From: Prolixibacteraceae bacterium
GTDB lineage: Bacteria > Bacteroidota > Bacteroidia > Bacteroidales > Prolixibacteraceae
Length of the DNA: 64,000 bases
Assembly: GCA_023229575.1 (NCBI GenBank)
Contig: JALNYZ010000008.1
Location: 62,001-126,000 of the forward strand
Direction of reading: 5' to 3'
In this document: positions 17,608 to 26,352 of the stretch, one piece after another
How the letters are laid out: every line of letters starts with the position of its first letter
Position numbering within the stretch: the first letter of the stretch is position 1
Translations under genes and position numbers: made by a program
The notes under the pieces: generated by a model
What the model was told of the DNA's origin: nothing
What the model saw: only the letters and a program-made list of their open reading frames with translations
The model's database searches: none

Positions 17608-18357
17608 ATGAGAAACTCATTTTCATTGGTCGCAGTATTGTTGTGCGCAATTTTGTTTGTCACCTCCTGTAGTAAAAGGGCGGATGTCAATATTCAATCG
17701 GTTAATTTTGAAACCTTGTCCGTCCCTACGGCTGGTTACTGGAATGGTTCAGATGCGACTGGATCGTTTACTTCATCGGGTATGAAATTTGACAATCAGT
17801 ATAATGTTGCATGGCAAGCGTGGAGTGGATTTTCCTATTCTCAAAAAAATGATGTAACAACAGGTGATTTTACAAATGAGTTCAGCGTTATCGATCCGGC
17901 CAACCTGAAAAACAAGTTTGCCATATTTTATCCCTCCTTTGGCGGAGACATTTTTAGCCAGTTTACCAACAACCAGGATTTTACCATTGAGTCTATAGAT
18001 TTGTGCAACAGCACCTATACTGCGCTAACACTGAAGAACGGCAATGCTTTTAGCAAAAAATTCGGCGGAAATCTGGGTACGGATCCTGATTGGTATAAAG
18101 TGACCATCAATGGTTATGACCATAGTAACAAATTGATTGGTAGCAAAGAGGTGTATCTGGCTGATTTCAGATTTGCTGATTCTTCCAAAGATTTTATTCT
18201 CAGCAAATGGACTACCGTAGACCTAACCTCGTTGGGAAAAGTAAATAAAATTACCTTCTCTTTTGCCTCCTCTGATACCGGCGCTTATGGGATCAATACG
18301 CCAACGTATGTTTGTATGGATAATCTTAGATACATAAAAGAGGATGTAATTTTGTAG
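17608..18357 (+). CDS. DUF4465 lipoprotein under B12 riboswitch control (candidate cobalamin-binding surface protein)
   Basis: This 249-residue protein has a lipoprotein signal ending VTSC. The body follows the DUF4465 pattern (NFETLSVPTAGYWNGSD, WSGFSYSQKNDVT, and the C-terminal TPTYVCMDNLRY). It is the only gene directly downstream of the cobalamin riboswitch. Bacteroides B12-binding lipoproteins named BtuH are, as I recall, of this kind, but I cannot confirm homology here. Role in outer-surface B12 capture is inferred from control and family. No btuB receptor is adjacent. Confidence 0.8.
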   Translation: MRNSFSLVAVLLCAILFVTSCSKRADVNIQSVNFETLSVPTAGYWNGSDATGSFTSSGMKFDNQYNVAWQAWSGFSYSQKNDVTTGDFTNEFSVIDPANLKNKFAIFYPSFGGDIFSQFTNNQDFTIESIDLCNSTYTALTLKNGNAFSKKFGGNLGTDPDWYKVTINGYDHSNKLIGSKEVYLADFRFADSSKDFILSKWTTVDLTSLGKVNKITFSFASSDTGAYGINTPTYVCMDNLRYIKEDVIL

Positions 18358-18556
18358 TACACGTCAGGTTACATCGCTTCGCTACTAATGATGGATTTTC
18401 AAAAATGTCATAAATGGATTGTGCAACGTTCATTGTGTAAATTCATCATTAAATTTCATCATTGCCCTAACTTTTTTTTCAAAATCCCGTAACAAATTAT
18501 GTCGCTAAAGAAATATACCGTTTCTTTGCAAATTAATTTTTTAATAAAACATTGTA

Positions 18557-19180
18557 ATGATTACAGTTTCAAAAGATAGTATGGTAACCCTGACCTACGA
18601 TTTGAGGTTGGATGGTAAAGAAGGTGAGATATTTGAGTCAGCAACACAGGAAAGTCCGCTGATCTTTCTTCATGGCGCAGGGTTGATGATCCCTGCTTTT
18701 GAAGAGCAACTGATTGGTAAAAAATCCGGTGATAAATTTGAGATAGCTATTCCTGCGGCAAGCGGATACGGTGAGATCAACGAAGAGGCCGTTGTGGAGT
18801 TGCCACTTGATATTTTCAAGGTAGACGGGAAAGTTGACGATCAACTGGTTGCTCCCGGAAACAGTGTTCCAATGATGTCTGCTCACGGTCAGCGCATGGA
18901 CGGTATTGTCGTATCTGTAGAAGGCGAGACAGTTACCATGGATTTCAACCATCCTTTGGCCGGAGAAGACCTCCATTTTACAGGAAAGATTCTTGAAGTA
19001 AGAGAAGCTTCTGAAGAAGAATTGAATGCCGCATACAGCTCAGGTGGATGCGGCTGCGGAAGCGGAGGAGGCTGCGGCAGCCAAGGTGGCGGTTGCGGTG
19101 ATGATGGATGCGGTGATAGCAGCTGTAGTACCGAAGAATCAAAATCTGTCGGATGTGGTAGCGGTTGCGGATGCCACTAA
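18557..19180 (+). CDS. slyD: FKBP-type peptidyl-prolyl isomerase SlyD, with Cys/Gly-rich metal-binding tail
   Basis: The 207-residue protein has the SlyD arrangement: split FKBP domain (LTYDLRLDGKEGEIFES; IPAASGYGE) with an inserted-flap chaperone domain (residues ~75-130, ending in FNHPLAGEDLHF). Residues ~160-207 are a Gly/Cys-rich tail with about a dozen Cys and a terminal His, expected to bind Ni2+ or other metals. It catalyses prolyl isomerisation and acts as a cytoplasmic chaperone. A strong terminator follows at 19254-19284. Confidence 0.93.
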   Translation: MITVSKDSMVTLTYDLRLDGKEGEIFESATQESPLIFLHGAGLMIPAFEEQLIGKKSGDKFEIAIPAASGYGEINEEAVVELPLDIFKVDGKVDDQLVAPGNSVPMMSAHGQRMDGIVVSVEGETVTMDFNHPLAGEDLHFTGKILEVREASEEELNAAYSSGGCGCGSGGGCGSQGGGCGDDGCGDSSCSTEESKSVGCGSGCGCH

Positions 19181-19253
19181 TTAATTGACAATTGACATTG
19201 GACAATGGAGGGATAATTTGACCCAAAATTGCTAAACCGTCATTTCAAACAAT

Positions 19254-19284
19254 AAAAAACCCGGCAAAAACGCCCGGGTTTTTT
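19254..19284 (+). terminator. Rho-independent terminator after slyD
   Basis: Perfect 11-nt arms AAAAAACCCGG (19254-19264) and CCGGGTTTTTT (19274-19284) surround a 9-nt loop. The A-run/T-run flanks make it usable in both directions. Confidence 0.9.
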
Positions 19285-19377
19285 ATTTTATCATTAAACC
19301 TTTACTTTCCTTAAAGATCTAAACCATAATAACAGAAAAGTTGAATAAATTTAGCCTGTTAAAAAAAATCATCCATT

Positions 19378-20451
19378 TTGAACAGTTTCGGAAAAATATT
19401 TACACTTACCTCTTTTGGTGAGTCTCATGGCGCTGCAATTGGCGGTGTTGTTGACGGTTGTCCTGCAGGGGTAAAAATTGATATTGAATTGATACAGGCA
19501 GATTTGAACCGCAGAAAACCGGGTCAGTCGCACATTACAACTTCAAGGCAGGAATCGGATCAGGTGGAGTTGCTATCAGGTATTTTTGAGGGGTACTCAA
19601 CGGGCGCACCCATCGGGTTTCTCATAAGGAACAAGGATCAGCATTCGGCTGATTATTCCAATATTAAGGATCTATACAGGCCTTCGCACGCTGATTTTAC
19701 CTACGACCAGAAATATGGGTTCAGGGACTATCGCGGTGGTGGAAGGTCTTCTGCCCGGGAAACCATCGCAAGGGTTGTTGCCGGCTCAATTGCCAGGCAG
19801 ATGCTGGCAATATACGGTATTCAAATCCTTGCATATGTTTCGAGAGTCGGAGAAATAGAATTGGAAAAATCTTACCAGGATCTTGATCTCCAGAAAATTG
19901 AATCCAATATTGTCAGGTGTCCCGATCCTGAAACAGCCGAACGCATGATTCTTAGAATCGAAGAAGCCGGCCGCAATCATGATACTGTTGGCGGAGTGAT
20001 TACCGGAGTTGCAACTGGTGTTCCGGCCGGATGGGGTGGTCCGGTTTTCAACAAACTTCATGCTGATCTTGGTTCTGCGATGTTGGGAATCAATGCCGTC
20101 AAAGGTTTTGAATATGGTTCTGGATTTTCGGGGACCAGACTTTCCGGATCACTGCACAACGACATTTTTATTCCTTCAGGAGATGGAATAAAAACTTTGA
20201 CCAACCACTCCGGAGGTGTTCAGGGTGGTATCTCCAATGGTCAGGATATTTACTGGAATGTGGCATTTAAACCGATAGCCACCTTATTGAAGGAGCAAAA
20301 TACAGTTGACATTCATGGCAACGAGGCTGTTGTAAATGTTAAAGGCAGGCACGATCCTTGTGTATTGCCCAGGGCTGTTCCAATTGTTGAAGCAATGGCC
20401 GCGCTTGTTCTGGCCGACCATTTCCTGTTAAGCAGAGTTTCTAAACTATAA
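19378..20451 (+). CDS. aroC: Chorismate synthase AroC
   Basis: This 357-residue FMN-dependent enzyme converts 5-enolpyruvylshikimate-3-phosphate to chorismate, the last shared step of aromatic biosynthesis. Motifs are FGESHG (residues 13-18), GRSSARET near residue 123 and the C-terminal KGRHDPCVLPRAVP. The start is a TTG: the family N-terminus MNSFGKIF begins exactly there, an in-frame TAA lies six codons upstream, and no ATG is available between. A short winged-helix gene follows 12 nt after the stop. Confidence 0.95.
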   Translation: MNSFGKIFTLTSFGESHGAAIGGVVDGCPAGVKIDIELIQADLNRRKPGQSHITTSRQESDQVELLSGIFEGYSTGAPIGFLIRNKDQHSADYSNIKDLYRPSHADFTYDQKYGFRDYRGGGRSSARETIARVVAGSIARQMLAIYGIQILAYVSRVGEIELEKSYQDLDLQKIESNIVRCPDPETAERMILRIEEAGRNHDTVGGVITGVATGVPAGWGGPVFNKLHADLGSAMLGINAVKGFEYGSGFSGTRLSGSLHNDIFIPSGDGIKTLTNHSGGVQGGISNGQDIYWNVAFKPIATLLKEQNTVDIHGNEAVVNVKGRHDPCVLPRAVPIVEAMAALVLADHFLLSRVSKL

Positions 20452-20463
20452 AAACCACAGATC

Positions 20464-20643
20464 ATGGAATCAAAAGAGGCAATTATCAAAGCAATGGAGA
20501 AGGCAGGCAAACCAATGAAGGGCGGCGAAATCGCCGATGCTTCGGGTGTTGACAAAAAAGAGGTGGATAAACTGATCAAAAAACTGGTTGCGGAAGGAAA
20601 AGTTGACTCTCCAATGCGCTGTTTTTATGCATTGGTAAAGTAA
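20464..20643 (+). CDS. Small winged-helix DNA-binding protein (59 residues)
   Basis: ATG 20464 to TAA 20643 encodes a compact winged-helix-like fold: two helices (KEAIIKAMEKAGKPMKGGEI, then ADASGVDKKEVDKLIKKLV) and a beta-wing (GKVDSPMRCFYAL). It resembles the small 'transcriptional regulator' proteins common in Bacteroidota genomes. It begins 12 nt after aroC and is likely co-transcribed with it. DNA binding is inferred from the fold only. Confidence 0.7.
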   Translation: MESKEAIIKAMEKAGKPMKGGEIADASGVDKKEVDKLIKKLVAEGKVDSPMRCFYALVK

Positions 20644-20724
20644 GAACCACAAATGAACACAAATGGGCACAAATGATAATGTAAGCATTTATATTTGTGT
20701 CCTTTGTGCGTACTTGGTCTCCTT

Positions 20725-20746
20725 TCCCGAAAAATCGGGACAAGTT
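20725..20746. repeat. 22-bp intergenic repeat with CCCGA/TCGGG stem (copy 1; copy 2 at 59613-59634)
   Basis: The 22 bases at 20725-20746 recur exactly at 59613-59634, 39 kb away, and contain the inverted arms CCCGA and TCGGG around AAAA. Copy 1 lies inside a CACAAATG...ATTTGTG inverted-repeat spacer at 20645-20712 ahead of the efflux operon. Function unknown. Confidence 0.75.
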
Positions 20747-20796
20747 GTGGTAATTTTTTTGCAAGGCTTAAACTAACTGAATCAAAAATTGAAATA

Positions 20797-21846
20797 ATGA
20801 CCCTACTTGCCAAAGTTACCTTGTTCATTGCGGTAACTTCATTTCTATTTTCGTCTTGTAAAGATGATGCGAAAAAGAGCGGCGCTCCTACCGATGGAAG
20901 AAACATTCTGACTGTTGATGGTCAGGTGCTTAAACTATCCACCCTCGACTTCTCAAATGTTTATACCGGCAAATTGCTTGCCAACGAGGAGATTGACATC
21001 CGGCCTGAAATATCGGCGAAAGTAACCGGGATATTCTTCAAAGAAGGGAGTAATGTTTCCAAAGGAGAGTTGCTGGTGAAGATGTTTGACAAGGATTTGC
21101 AGGCCCAGTTAAAGTCCAATCAATTGCAGATTGAGTTGGCGCAAAAGGAGCTGGATCGTAAAAAGGAGCTTTATCAATTTAAAGGGATCAGCAAAGAAGA
21201 GTTTGATATTTCCGAGAACAATTTCAATACCCTGAAAGCTGCAAATGATCTGATCAAAGCTCAGATTTCCAAGACAGAACTTCATGCGGCATTTACTGGA
21301 GTAGTTGGGTTAAGAATGGTAAGTGAGGGGGCCTTTGTATCCAATATGACCATTATTACCTCGCTACAACAGATTGATCCGATAAAGGTGGATTTTGCCG
21401 TTCCTGAAAAGTTTATTTCCAACATGAATATCGGGAAAGAGTTTGATTTTGGTATTGACGGCAGGGATGAACGGTTTACCGCAAAAATTTATGCCCTGGA
21501 ATCAAAAATAGATCCCCAGACCGGATCCATACGGATACGTGCGCTTTGTCCCAATCCCAAAAGAGTCCTGTATCCGGGATCCTATGCAAAAATTGACCTT
21601 AAACTCTTCCCCAACAAGGAATGTATCATGATTCCTGCCAAGGCAACCTTACCACTGATGGAGGGTGAACAGGTGTTTATTTTGCGAAAAGGAAAAGCTA
21701 AGGCGGTCGATATCAAAACCGGCTACCGCACATCGCGTGAGATTGAAGTAACCAGTGGTTTGGCCCCAAATGATACACTGGTATTGAGCGGCTTGTTACA
21801 AATCAAAGAGGGAATAGCAGTCAAAGTGAAGATTCAGAACAGGTAA
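20797..21846 (+). CDS. RND efflux periplasmic adaptor (membrane fusion) lipoprotein
   Basis: The Met at 20797 is chosen because it starts a lipoprotein signal (LFSSC); the open frame upstream is repeat-derived. The 349-residue product has the lipoyl half-motifs (DIRPEISAKVTGIFFKEGSNVSKG and LHAAFTGVVG), a helical hairpin (residues ~75-120) and beta-barrel/MP domains. It links the inner-membrane pump to the outer-membrane channel. The next two genes encode those partners with gaps of 21 and 26 nt. Confidence 0.93.
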   Translation: MTLLAKVTLFIAVTSFLFSSCKDDAKKSGAPTDGRNILTVDGQVLKLSTLDFSNVYTGKLLANEEIDIRPEISAKVTGIFFKEGSNVSKGELLVKMFDKDLQAQLKSNQLQIELAQKELDRKKELYQFKGISKEEFDISENNFNTLKAANDLIKAQISKTELHAAFTGVVGLRMVSEGAFVSNMTIITSLQQIDPIKVDFAVPEKFISNMNIGKEFDFGIDGRDERFTAKIYALESKIDPQTGSIRIRALCPNPKRVLYPGSYAKIDLKLFPNKECIMIPAKATLPLMEGEQVFILRKGKAKAVDIKTGYRTSREIEVTSGLAPNDTLVLSGLLQIKEGIAVKVKIQNR

Positions 21847-21867
21847 CCAATTTTTGAAACGAACGAC

Positions 21868-24800
21868 ATGAACATTGCTTCCACCAGTATCAAACGGCCT
21901 GTACTAGCTTCTGTACTATCCATCCTGCTACTTCTTTTTGGTTTCGTTGGATTTAAAATGCTGGGACTGAGGGAGTTTCCGAGTGTAGATCCGCCCATTG
22001 TTACCGTTTCAACCTCATACACAGGGGCTAACGCGGATGTGATGGCGACACAAATTACCCAGGTACTGGAGGAGTCAATCAACGGAATTGCAGGAATACG
22101 TACTTTAACATCCTCATCCAGTGATGGTAGCAGTAGGATTACAGTCGAATTCAATATCGATGCGGACATGGAGGCGGCTGCCAACGATGTTCGCGACAGG
22201 GTTTCGCGTGTAGTAAACCGTCTGCCACCCGATTGTGATCCTCCTGTTGTTGTCAAAACGGACGCCGATGCCGATGCCATCCTTGTCCTGACGGTTCAAA
22301 GTGAAACAAGAAACTTACTGGAACTGACTGATTACGGAATAAATGTGTTTAAGGAGCGTTTGCAGACCATTCCGGGCGTTAGTGATATCAGAATATACGG
22401 TGAAAAGAAATATGCCATGCGGTTGGAACTGGATCCAGCGAGACTCACTGCATTTCAAATTTCCCCAACGGATATCAGAACCGCACTTCAACGGGAAAAT
22501 GTTGAATTGCCTTCCGGCAGGATAGAGGGTTACGAAAGGGAGCTAACCATCCGGACACTTGGACGGCTCACTACCGAGGATGATTTCAACAACCTGCTGA
22601 TCAAAGAGCAGAATGGGGTTCTGATCCGGTTGAAGGACATCGGTAGGGCAGTTCTTGCCGCCGAATCGCTGAAAAGCAGCTTCAAGGGAAACGGAGGGAT
22701 ACAAATGATCGGTTTGGCCATTCAGCCCCAGCCGGGATCCAATCATATTGCCATTGCGGATGAATTTTACAAACGGGTCGAACGACTCAAACAGGAGGTG
22801 CCACCTGACCTGAAGCTTTCTATTCTCAATGATATTACGGTAAATATCCGAAAAGGGATCAAGGAGGTGGAAGAGACCATATTCTTCTCATTTGCCCTGG
22901 TTGTACTGGTGATATTTGTCTTTTTGAGGCACTGGAGAACAACTTTGATTCCCGTACTGGCCATTCCGATCTCCCTGATCGGAACATTTGGCATCATGTA
23001 TTTTGCCGGTTTTACAATAAACCTCCTGACTTTGCTTGGAATCGTGCTGGCAACAGGACTTGTGGTGGATGACGCCATTGTGGTACTCGAAAATATTTAC
23101 AAAAAGATCGAATTGGGTGAAAAACCCATGTCGGCGGGTCACAAAGGTTCTGATGAGATCATTTTTGCCATTATCTCGACCACCATCACCCTGGCCGCGG
23201 TATTTTTGCCCATCATGTTTTTAAGTGGAATTACAGGAAGACTCTTCCGGGAGTTCGCGGTAACAGTGGCAGGATCAGTTCTGATCTCAGCTTTTGTTTC
23301 GCTCACGCTCACCCCGATGATGTGTGCGCGAATGCTCAAAAAAAGCACTTCAGAATCGAAACTGTACCGCAGCAGCGAGCTCTTTTTTGAGAGAATGACC
23401 ACAGGATACCACAATTCATTGAGAGCTTTTATCAAACATCGCTGGATAGCAGTGGTTATCATGATCGCATCGCTTGTTATTATTGTGCTGATTGGCAGGA
23501 TGATACCTTCTGAGCTTGCCCCGATGGAGGATAAAAGCAGAATTCGCATTACCGCTACCGCCCCCGAAGGTACCGCCTACGAATCGATGGACAATTACAT
23601 GTCGAAACTGGCTGAGATACTTGACACGATTCCGGAAAAGTCAACTTTGATGGTCATGACCGGAATGCAGGGTACCAATATAGGTATGGCAAGGATAGGC
23701 CTTATAAATCCGGATGAACGGAAGCGCTCGCAACAGGAGATCGCCGACTGGCTGAACGGATTGTTGCGAAAAAACAATTTTGCCAGGGGATATGCCACGC
23801 AGGAACAGACCATTGCTACCACCAGAAGAGGTGCAGGACTACCGGTCCAGTTCGTAATCCTGGCCCCTGATTTTGAGAGCCTGAGGGAAGTTTTGCCCAA
23901 GTTCCTGGATAAAGCCATGGAAGACAAGGCGTTCCAGGTTGTCGACGTTGACCTGAAATTCAATAAACCGGAACTAAGAATCGATATTGACCGTGACCGC
24001 GCAAAAACACTTGGCGTGACCATCCGCGACATTGCCGAAAACCTTCAGCTATATTTCAGTCAGCAACGCTATGGCTATTTTGTGCTGAGGGATAGACAGT
24101 ATCAGGTGATTGGGGAAGCATCGCGGTCCAACCGCGATAATCCAATGGATCTTTCTTCCATTTACGTACGAAATTCAGCCGGAAAGCTGATTCAACTTGA
24201 CAATGTGCTGAAGATTTCGAATCAGAGCAATCCGCCGCAGATCTTTCGTTTCAACAGATATGTTTCTGCAACGGTTGCTGCTCAGCCTGCAACCGGCGTT
24301 ACGCTGGGTGAAGGAATAGCCGAGATGAAGCGTATCGCGAAAGAAGTATTGCCTGAAAATTTCTCTACCTCTTTGGCAGGATCCTCCCGCGACTTTGATG
24401 AGAATGCCAGCAGCCTGGTCTATGCATTTGTTTTTGCTTTGATCCTGATCTTCCTGGTTTTGGCGGCACAGTTTGAAAGCTACCGTGATCCCATGATTGT
24501 GATGCTCACAGTCCCCCTGGCCATTGCAGGTGCGTTGATATCGTTGATCGCATTCGACCAGACACTGAACATCTTTAGCGAAATTGGAATTATTATTTTG
24601 ATTGGAATTGTGACCAAAAACGGAATATTGATTGTCGAGTTTGCCAACCAGAAAAAATTATCCGGTTTGCCCTTAAAGGAGGCCGTACTGGAAGCTGCAA
24701 CCCTCCGTTTGCGTCCTATTTTAATGACCAGTCTTGCTACCATGCTGGGGGCACTTCCCATCGCACTTGCTCTTGGAGCTGCTGCTAAAAGTCGGATTCC

Positions 24801-24942
24801 GATGGGTATTGCGATCATCGGTGGTCTGATGTTCTCATTGATACTAACATTGTACGTTGTACCGGCACTCTATACTTTAATTTCAGGAAAAATAACATTT
24901 GCCGATGAGGCCGAGGAATTGGAAGCCGATATCGAAGATTAG
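21868..24942 (+). CDS. RND efflux pump inner-membrane permease (AcrB/HAE1-like)
   Basis: The 1024-residue protein has the twelve-helix RND plan: TM1 (VLASVLSILLLLFGFVG), a large periplasmic porter domain, TM2-6 with GLVVDDAIVVLENI carrying the proton-relay Asp pair in TM4, an internal repeat, and TM8-12 (IGIVTKNGILIVEFAN). It exports hydrophobic or amphiphilic compounds by proton antiport with the adjacent adaptor and TolC-like channel. Substrate cannot be read from sequence. Length is normal. Confidence 0.95.
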   Translation: MNIASTSIKRPVLASVLSILLLLFGFVGFKMLGLREFPSVDPPIVTVSTSYTGANADVMATQITQVLEESINGIAGIRTLTSSSSDGSSRITVEFNIDADMEAAANDVRDRVSRVVNRLPPDCDPPVVVKTDADADAILVLTVQSETRNLLELTDYGINVFKERLQTIPGVSDIRIYGEKKYAMRLELDPARLTAFQISPTDIRTALQRENVELPSGRIEGYERELTIRTLGRLTTEDDFNNLLIKEQNGVLIRLKDIGRAVLAAESLKSSFKGNGGIQMIGLAIQPQPGSNHIAIADEFYKRVERLKQEVPPDLKLSILNDITVNIRKGIKEVEETIFFSFALVVLVIFVFLRHWRTTLIPVLAIPISLIGTFGIMYFAGFTINLLTLLGIVLATGLVVDDAIVVLENIYKKIELGEKPMSAGHKGSDEIIFAIISTTITLAAVFLPIMFLSGITGRLFREFAVTVAGSVLISAFVSLTLTPMMCARMLKKSTSESKLYRSSELFFERMTTGYHNSLRAFIKHRWIAVVIMIASLVIIVLIGRMIPSELAPMEDKSRIRITATAPEGTAYESMDNYMSKLAEILDTIPEKSTLMVMTGMQGTNIGMARIGLINPDERKRSQQEIADWLNGLLRKNNFARGYATQEQTIATTRRGAGLPVQFVILAPDFESLREVLPKFLDKAMEDKAFQVVDVDLKFNKPELRIDIDRDRAKTLGVTIRDIAENLQLYFSQQRYGYFVLRDRQYQVIGEASRSNRDNPMDLSSIYVRNSAGKLIQLDNVLKISNQSNPPQIFRFNRYVSATVAAQPATGVTLGEGIAEMKRIAKEVLPENFSTSLAGSSRDFDENASSLVYAFVFALILIFLVLAAQFESYRDPMIVMLTVPLAIAGALISLIAFDQTLNIFSEIGIIILIGIVTKNGILIVEFANQKKLSGLPLKEAVLEAATLRLRPILMTSLATMLGALPIALALGAAAKSRIPMGIAIIGGLMFSLILTLYVVPALYTLISGKITFADEAEELEADIED

Positions 24943-24968
24943 TCACGCTGTACAAGGGAAATAAAAAA

Positions 24969-26291
24969 ATGAAAAAAATAGTTTTGAATATAGGTTTTCT
25001 ATTGTTGGTGAGCTTTATGGCAAAAGGGCAAGCAGTTTCGCTGAGTCTTGATGAGGCCATCTCGATAGGGTTAAAGAATAATTTTTCCATACAAATTGCC
25101 AACAACGATTCAAAAATCGCTGAAAACAACAATACCCTGGGAAATGCGGGTTTTCTCCCAAGTTTGAACTTTAACAGCGGAGCGAAGAAAAATATTACCT
25201 CCACAAATACAGAGGATATGCAAGGGATTAAAACTGAAAGTCCCAACCAGCAAACCTCCAACTACAACATGGGCGCTTCTCTCGACTGGACCTTGTTCAA
25301 CGGGTTTGGAATGTTCATTAAAAAGGAGAAACTGGAATCCTTGCAAGTGCTTCAGCAGACAACTACGAGAGCTACAATCGAGAATACTGTGTCGGAGATT
25401 GTCATCTCTTATTTTGCCATTGTACAATTGAAAAACCTACTTCAGGTACTTCAGAACGCCATTGATTTTTCGAACAGCCGATACGAGCTGACAAGGAAAA
25501 AATTGCAGATTGGATCTGCATCCGAATTGGCCTTTTTGAAGTCTTCTACTGATCTCAATGCCGATAGTTCCTCCTTTCTTCGTCAGAAGGTGGCACTTAA
25601 CAATGCCAAGGCCAAATTAAGGGCCATGTTGGTGTTGGATGCAACTGCCGATTTTGAGGTATCCTCGGCCATTCAGTTTAACCAATTGCTGGATTATGCA
25701 GGCCTGAAAGAGAATCTGATTTCAGCGAACAGCCAATTGGATCTGGCAAAACAGACAGTAGATCTCGCTTTGATCGATTACAGGCTGACACATGCCCCGA
25801 TGTACCCGCAAGTTGCATTTTTTACGGATTACTCCTACAATTATTCAAAATACAATTGGGGTTCAATGGACGTATATCAGAACAAAGGTCCTGTATTTGG
25901 ACTGAATCTTTCCATCCCTGTATTTGATGGGTTCAACAAAAGCAGGGTTTTGGCCAATGCCAGGATTAATGCAGAATCAAGTAAACTTTCGTACCAGCAG
26001 GTTCTGGTCAACCTGGAGGCTTCGCTTTGGCAAATTTATAATGAATACAAAAATGATTTAAAGTTGGTCACTCTTGAAACAGCAAATCTTCAGGTAGCCC
26101 GGCATACTGCCAAAATATCGTTCGAGAAATTCAGGGTAGGGGAGATGAGTGATTATGAACTGCGTCAAATACAGCTTTCAGAATTGGAAGCTGAAAATAG
26201 TCTTCTCACAGCCCAGTTTCAGGCCAAAAAATCTGAAACAGAATTGCTTCGTCTGAGTGGAAAACTGATTGAAGACAAAAAGAGTAAATAA
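24969..26291 (+). CDS. TolC-family outer-membrane efflux channel
   Basis: This 440-residue protein has a signal peptide (cleavage near MAKGQA) and two OEP repeats of long alpha-helical hairpins (residues ~30-220 and ~240-435), with the first-helix pattern LSLDEAISIGLKNNFSIQIA. It forms the outer-membrane exit duct for the RND pump encoded immediately upstream. Last gene of the three-gene efflux operon. Confidence 0.93.
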   Translation: MKKIVLNIGFLLLVSFMAKGQAVSLSLDEAISIGLKNNFSIQIANNDSKIAENNNTLGNAGFLPSLNFNSGAKKNITSTNTEDMQGIKTESPNQQTSNYNMGASLDWTLFNGFGMFIKKEKLESLQVLQQTTTRATIENTVSEIVISYFAIVQLKNLLQVLQNAIDFSNSRYELTRKKLQIGSASELAFLKSSTDLNADSSSFLRQKVALNNAKAKLRAMLVLDATADFEVSSAIQFNQLLDYAGLKENLISANSQLDLAKQTVDLALIDYRLTHAPMYPQVAFFTDYSYNYSKYNWGSMDVYQNKGPVFGLNLSIPVFDGFNKSRVLANARINAESSKLSYQQVLVNLEASLWQIYNEYKNDLKLVTLETANLQVARHTAKISFEKFRVGEMSDYELRQIQLSELEAENSLLTAQFQAKKSETELLRLSGKLIEDKKSK

Positions 26292-26306
26292 ATTGTTTTC
26301 TTTGCA

Positions 26307-26347
26307 ACTTTAGTCACTTTAGTTCACTTTAGTCACTTTAGTCACTT
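26307..26347. repeat. Tandem ACTTTAGTC-type short repeats
   Basis: About four and a half units of a 9-11-bp CACTTTAGT(T)CAC motif fill the gap between the efflux channel and the permease genes. Related units (with GGCAC) occur at 39582-39624 and 41226-41271. Confidence 0.75.
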
Positions 26348-26352
26348 CCTGA

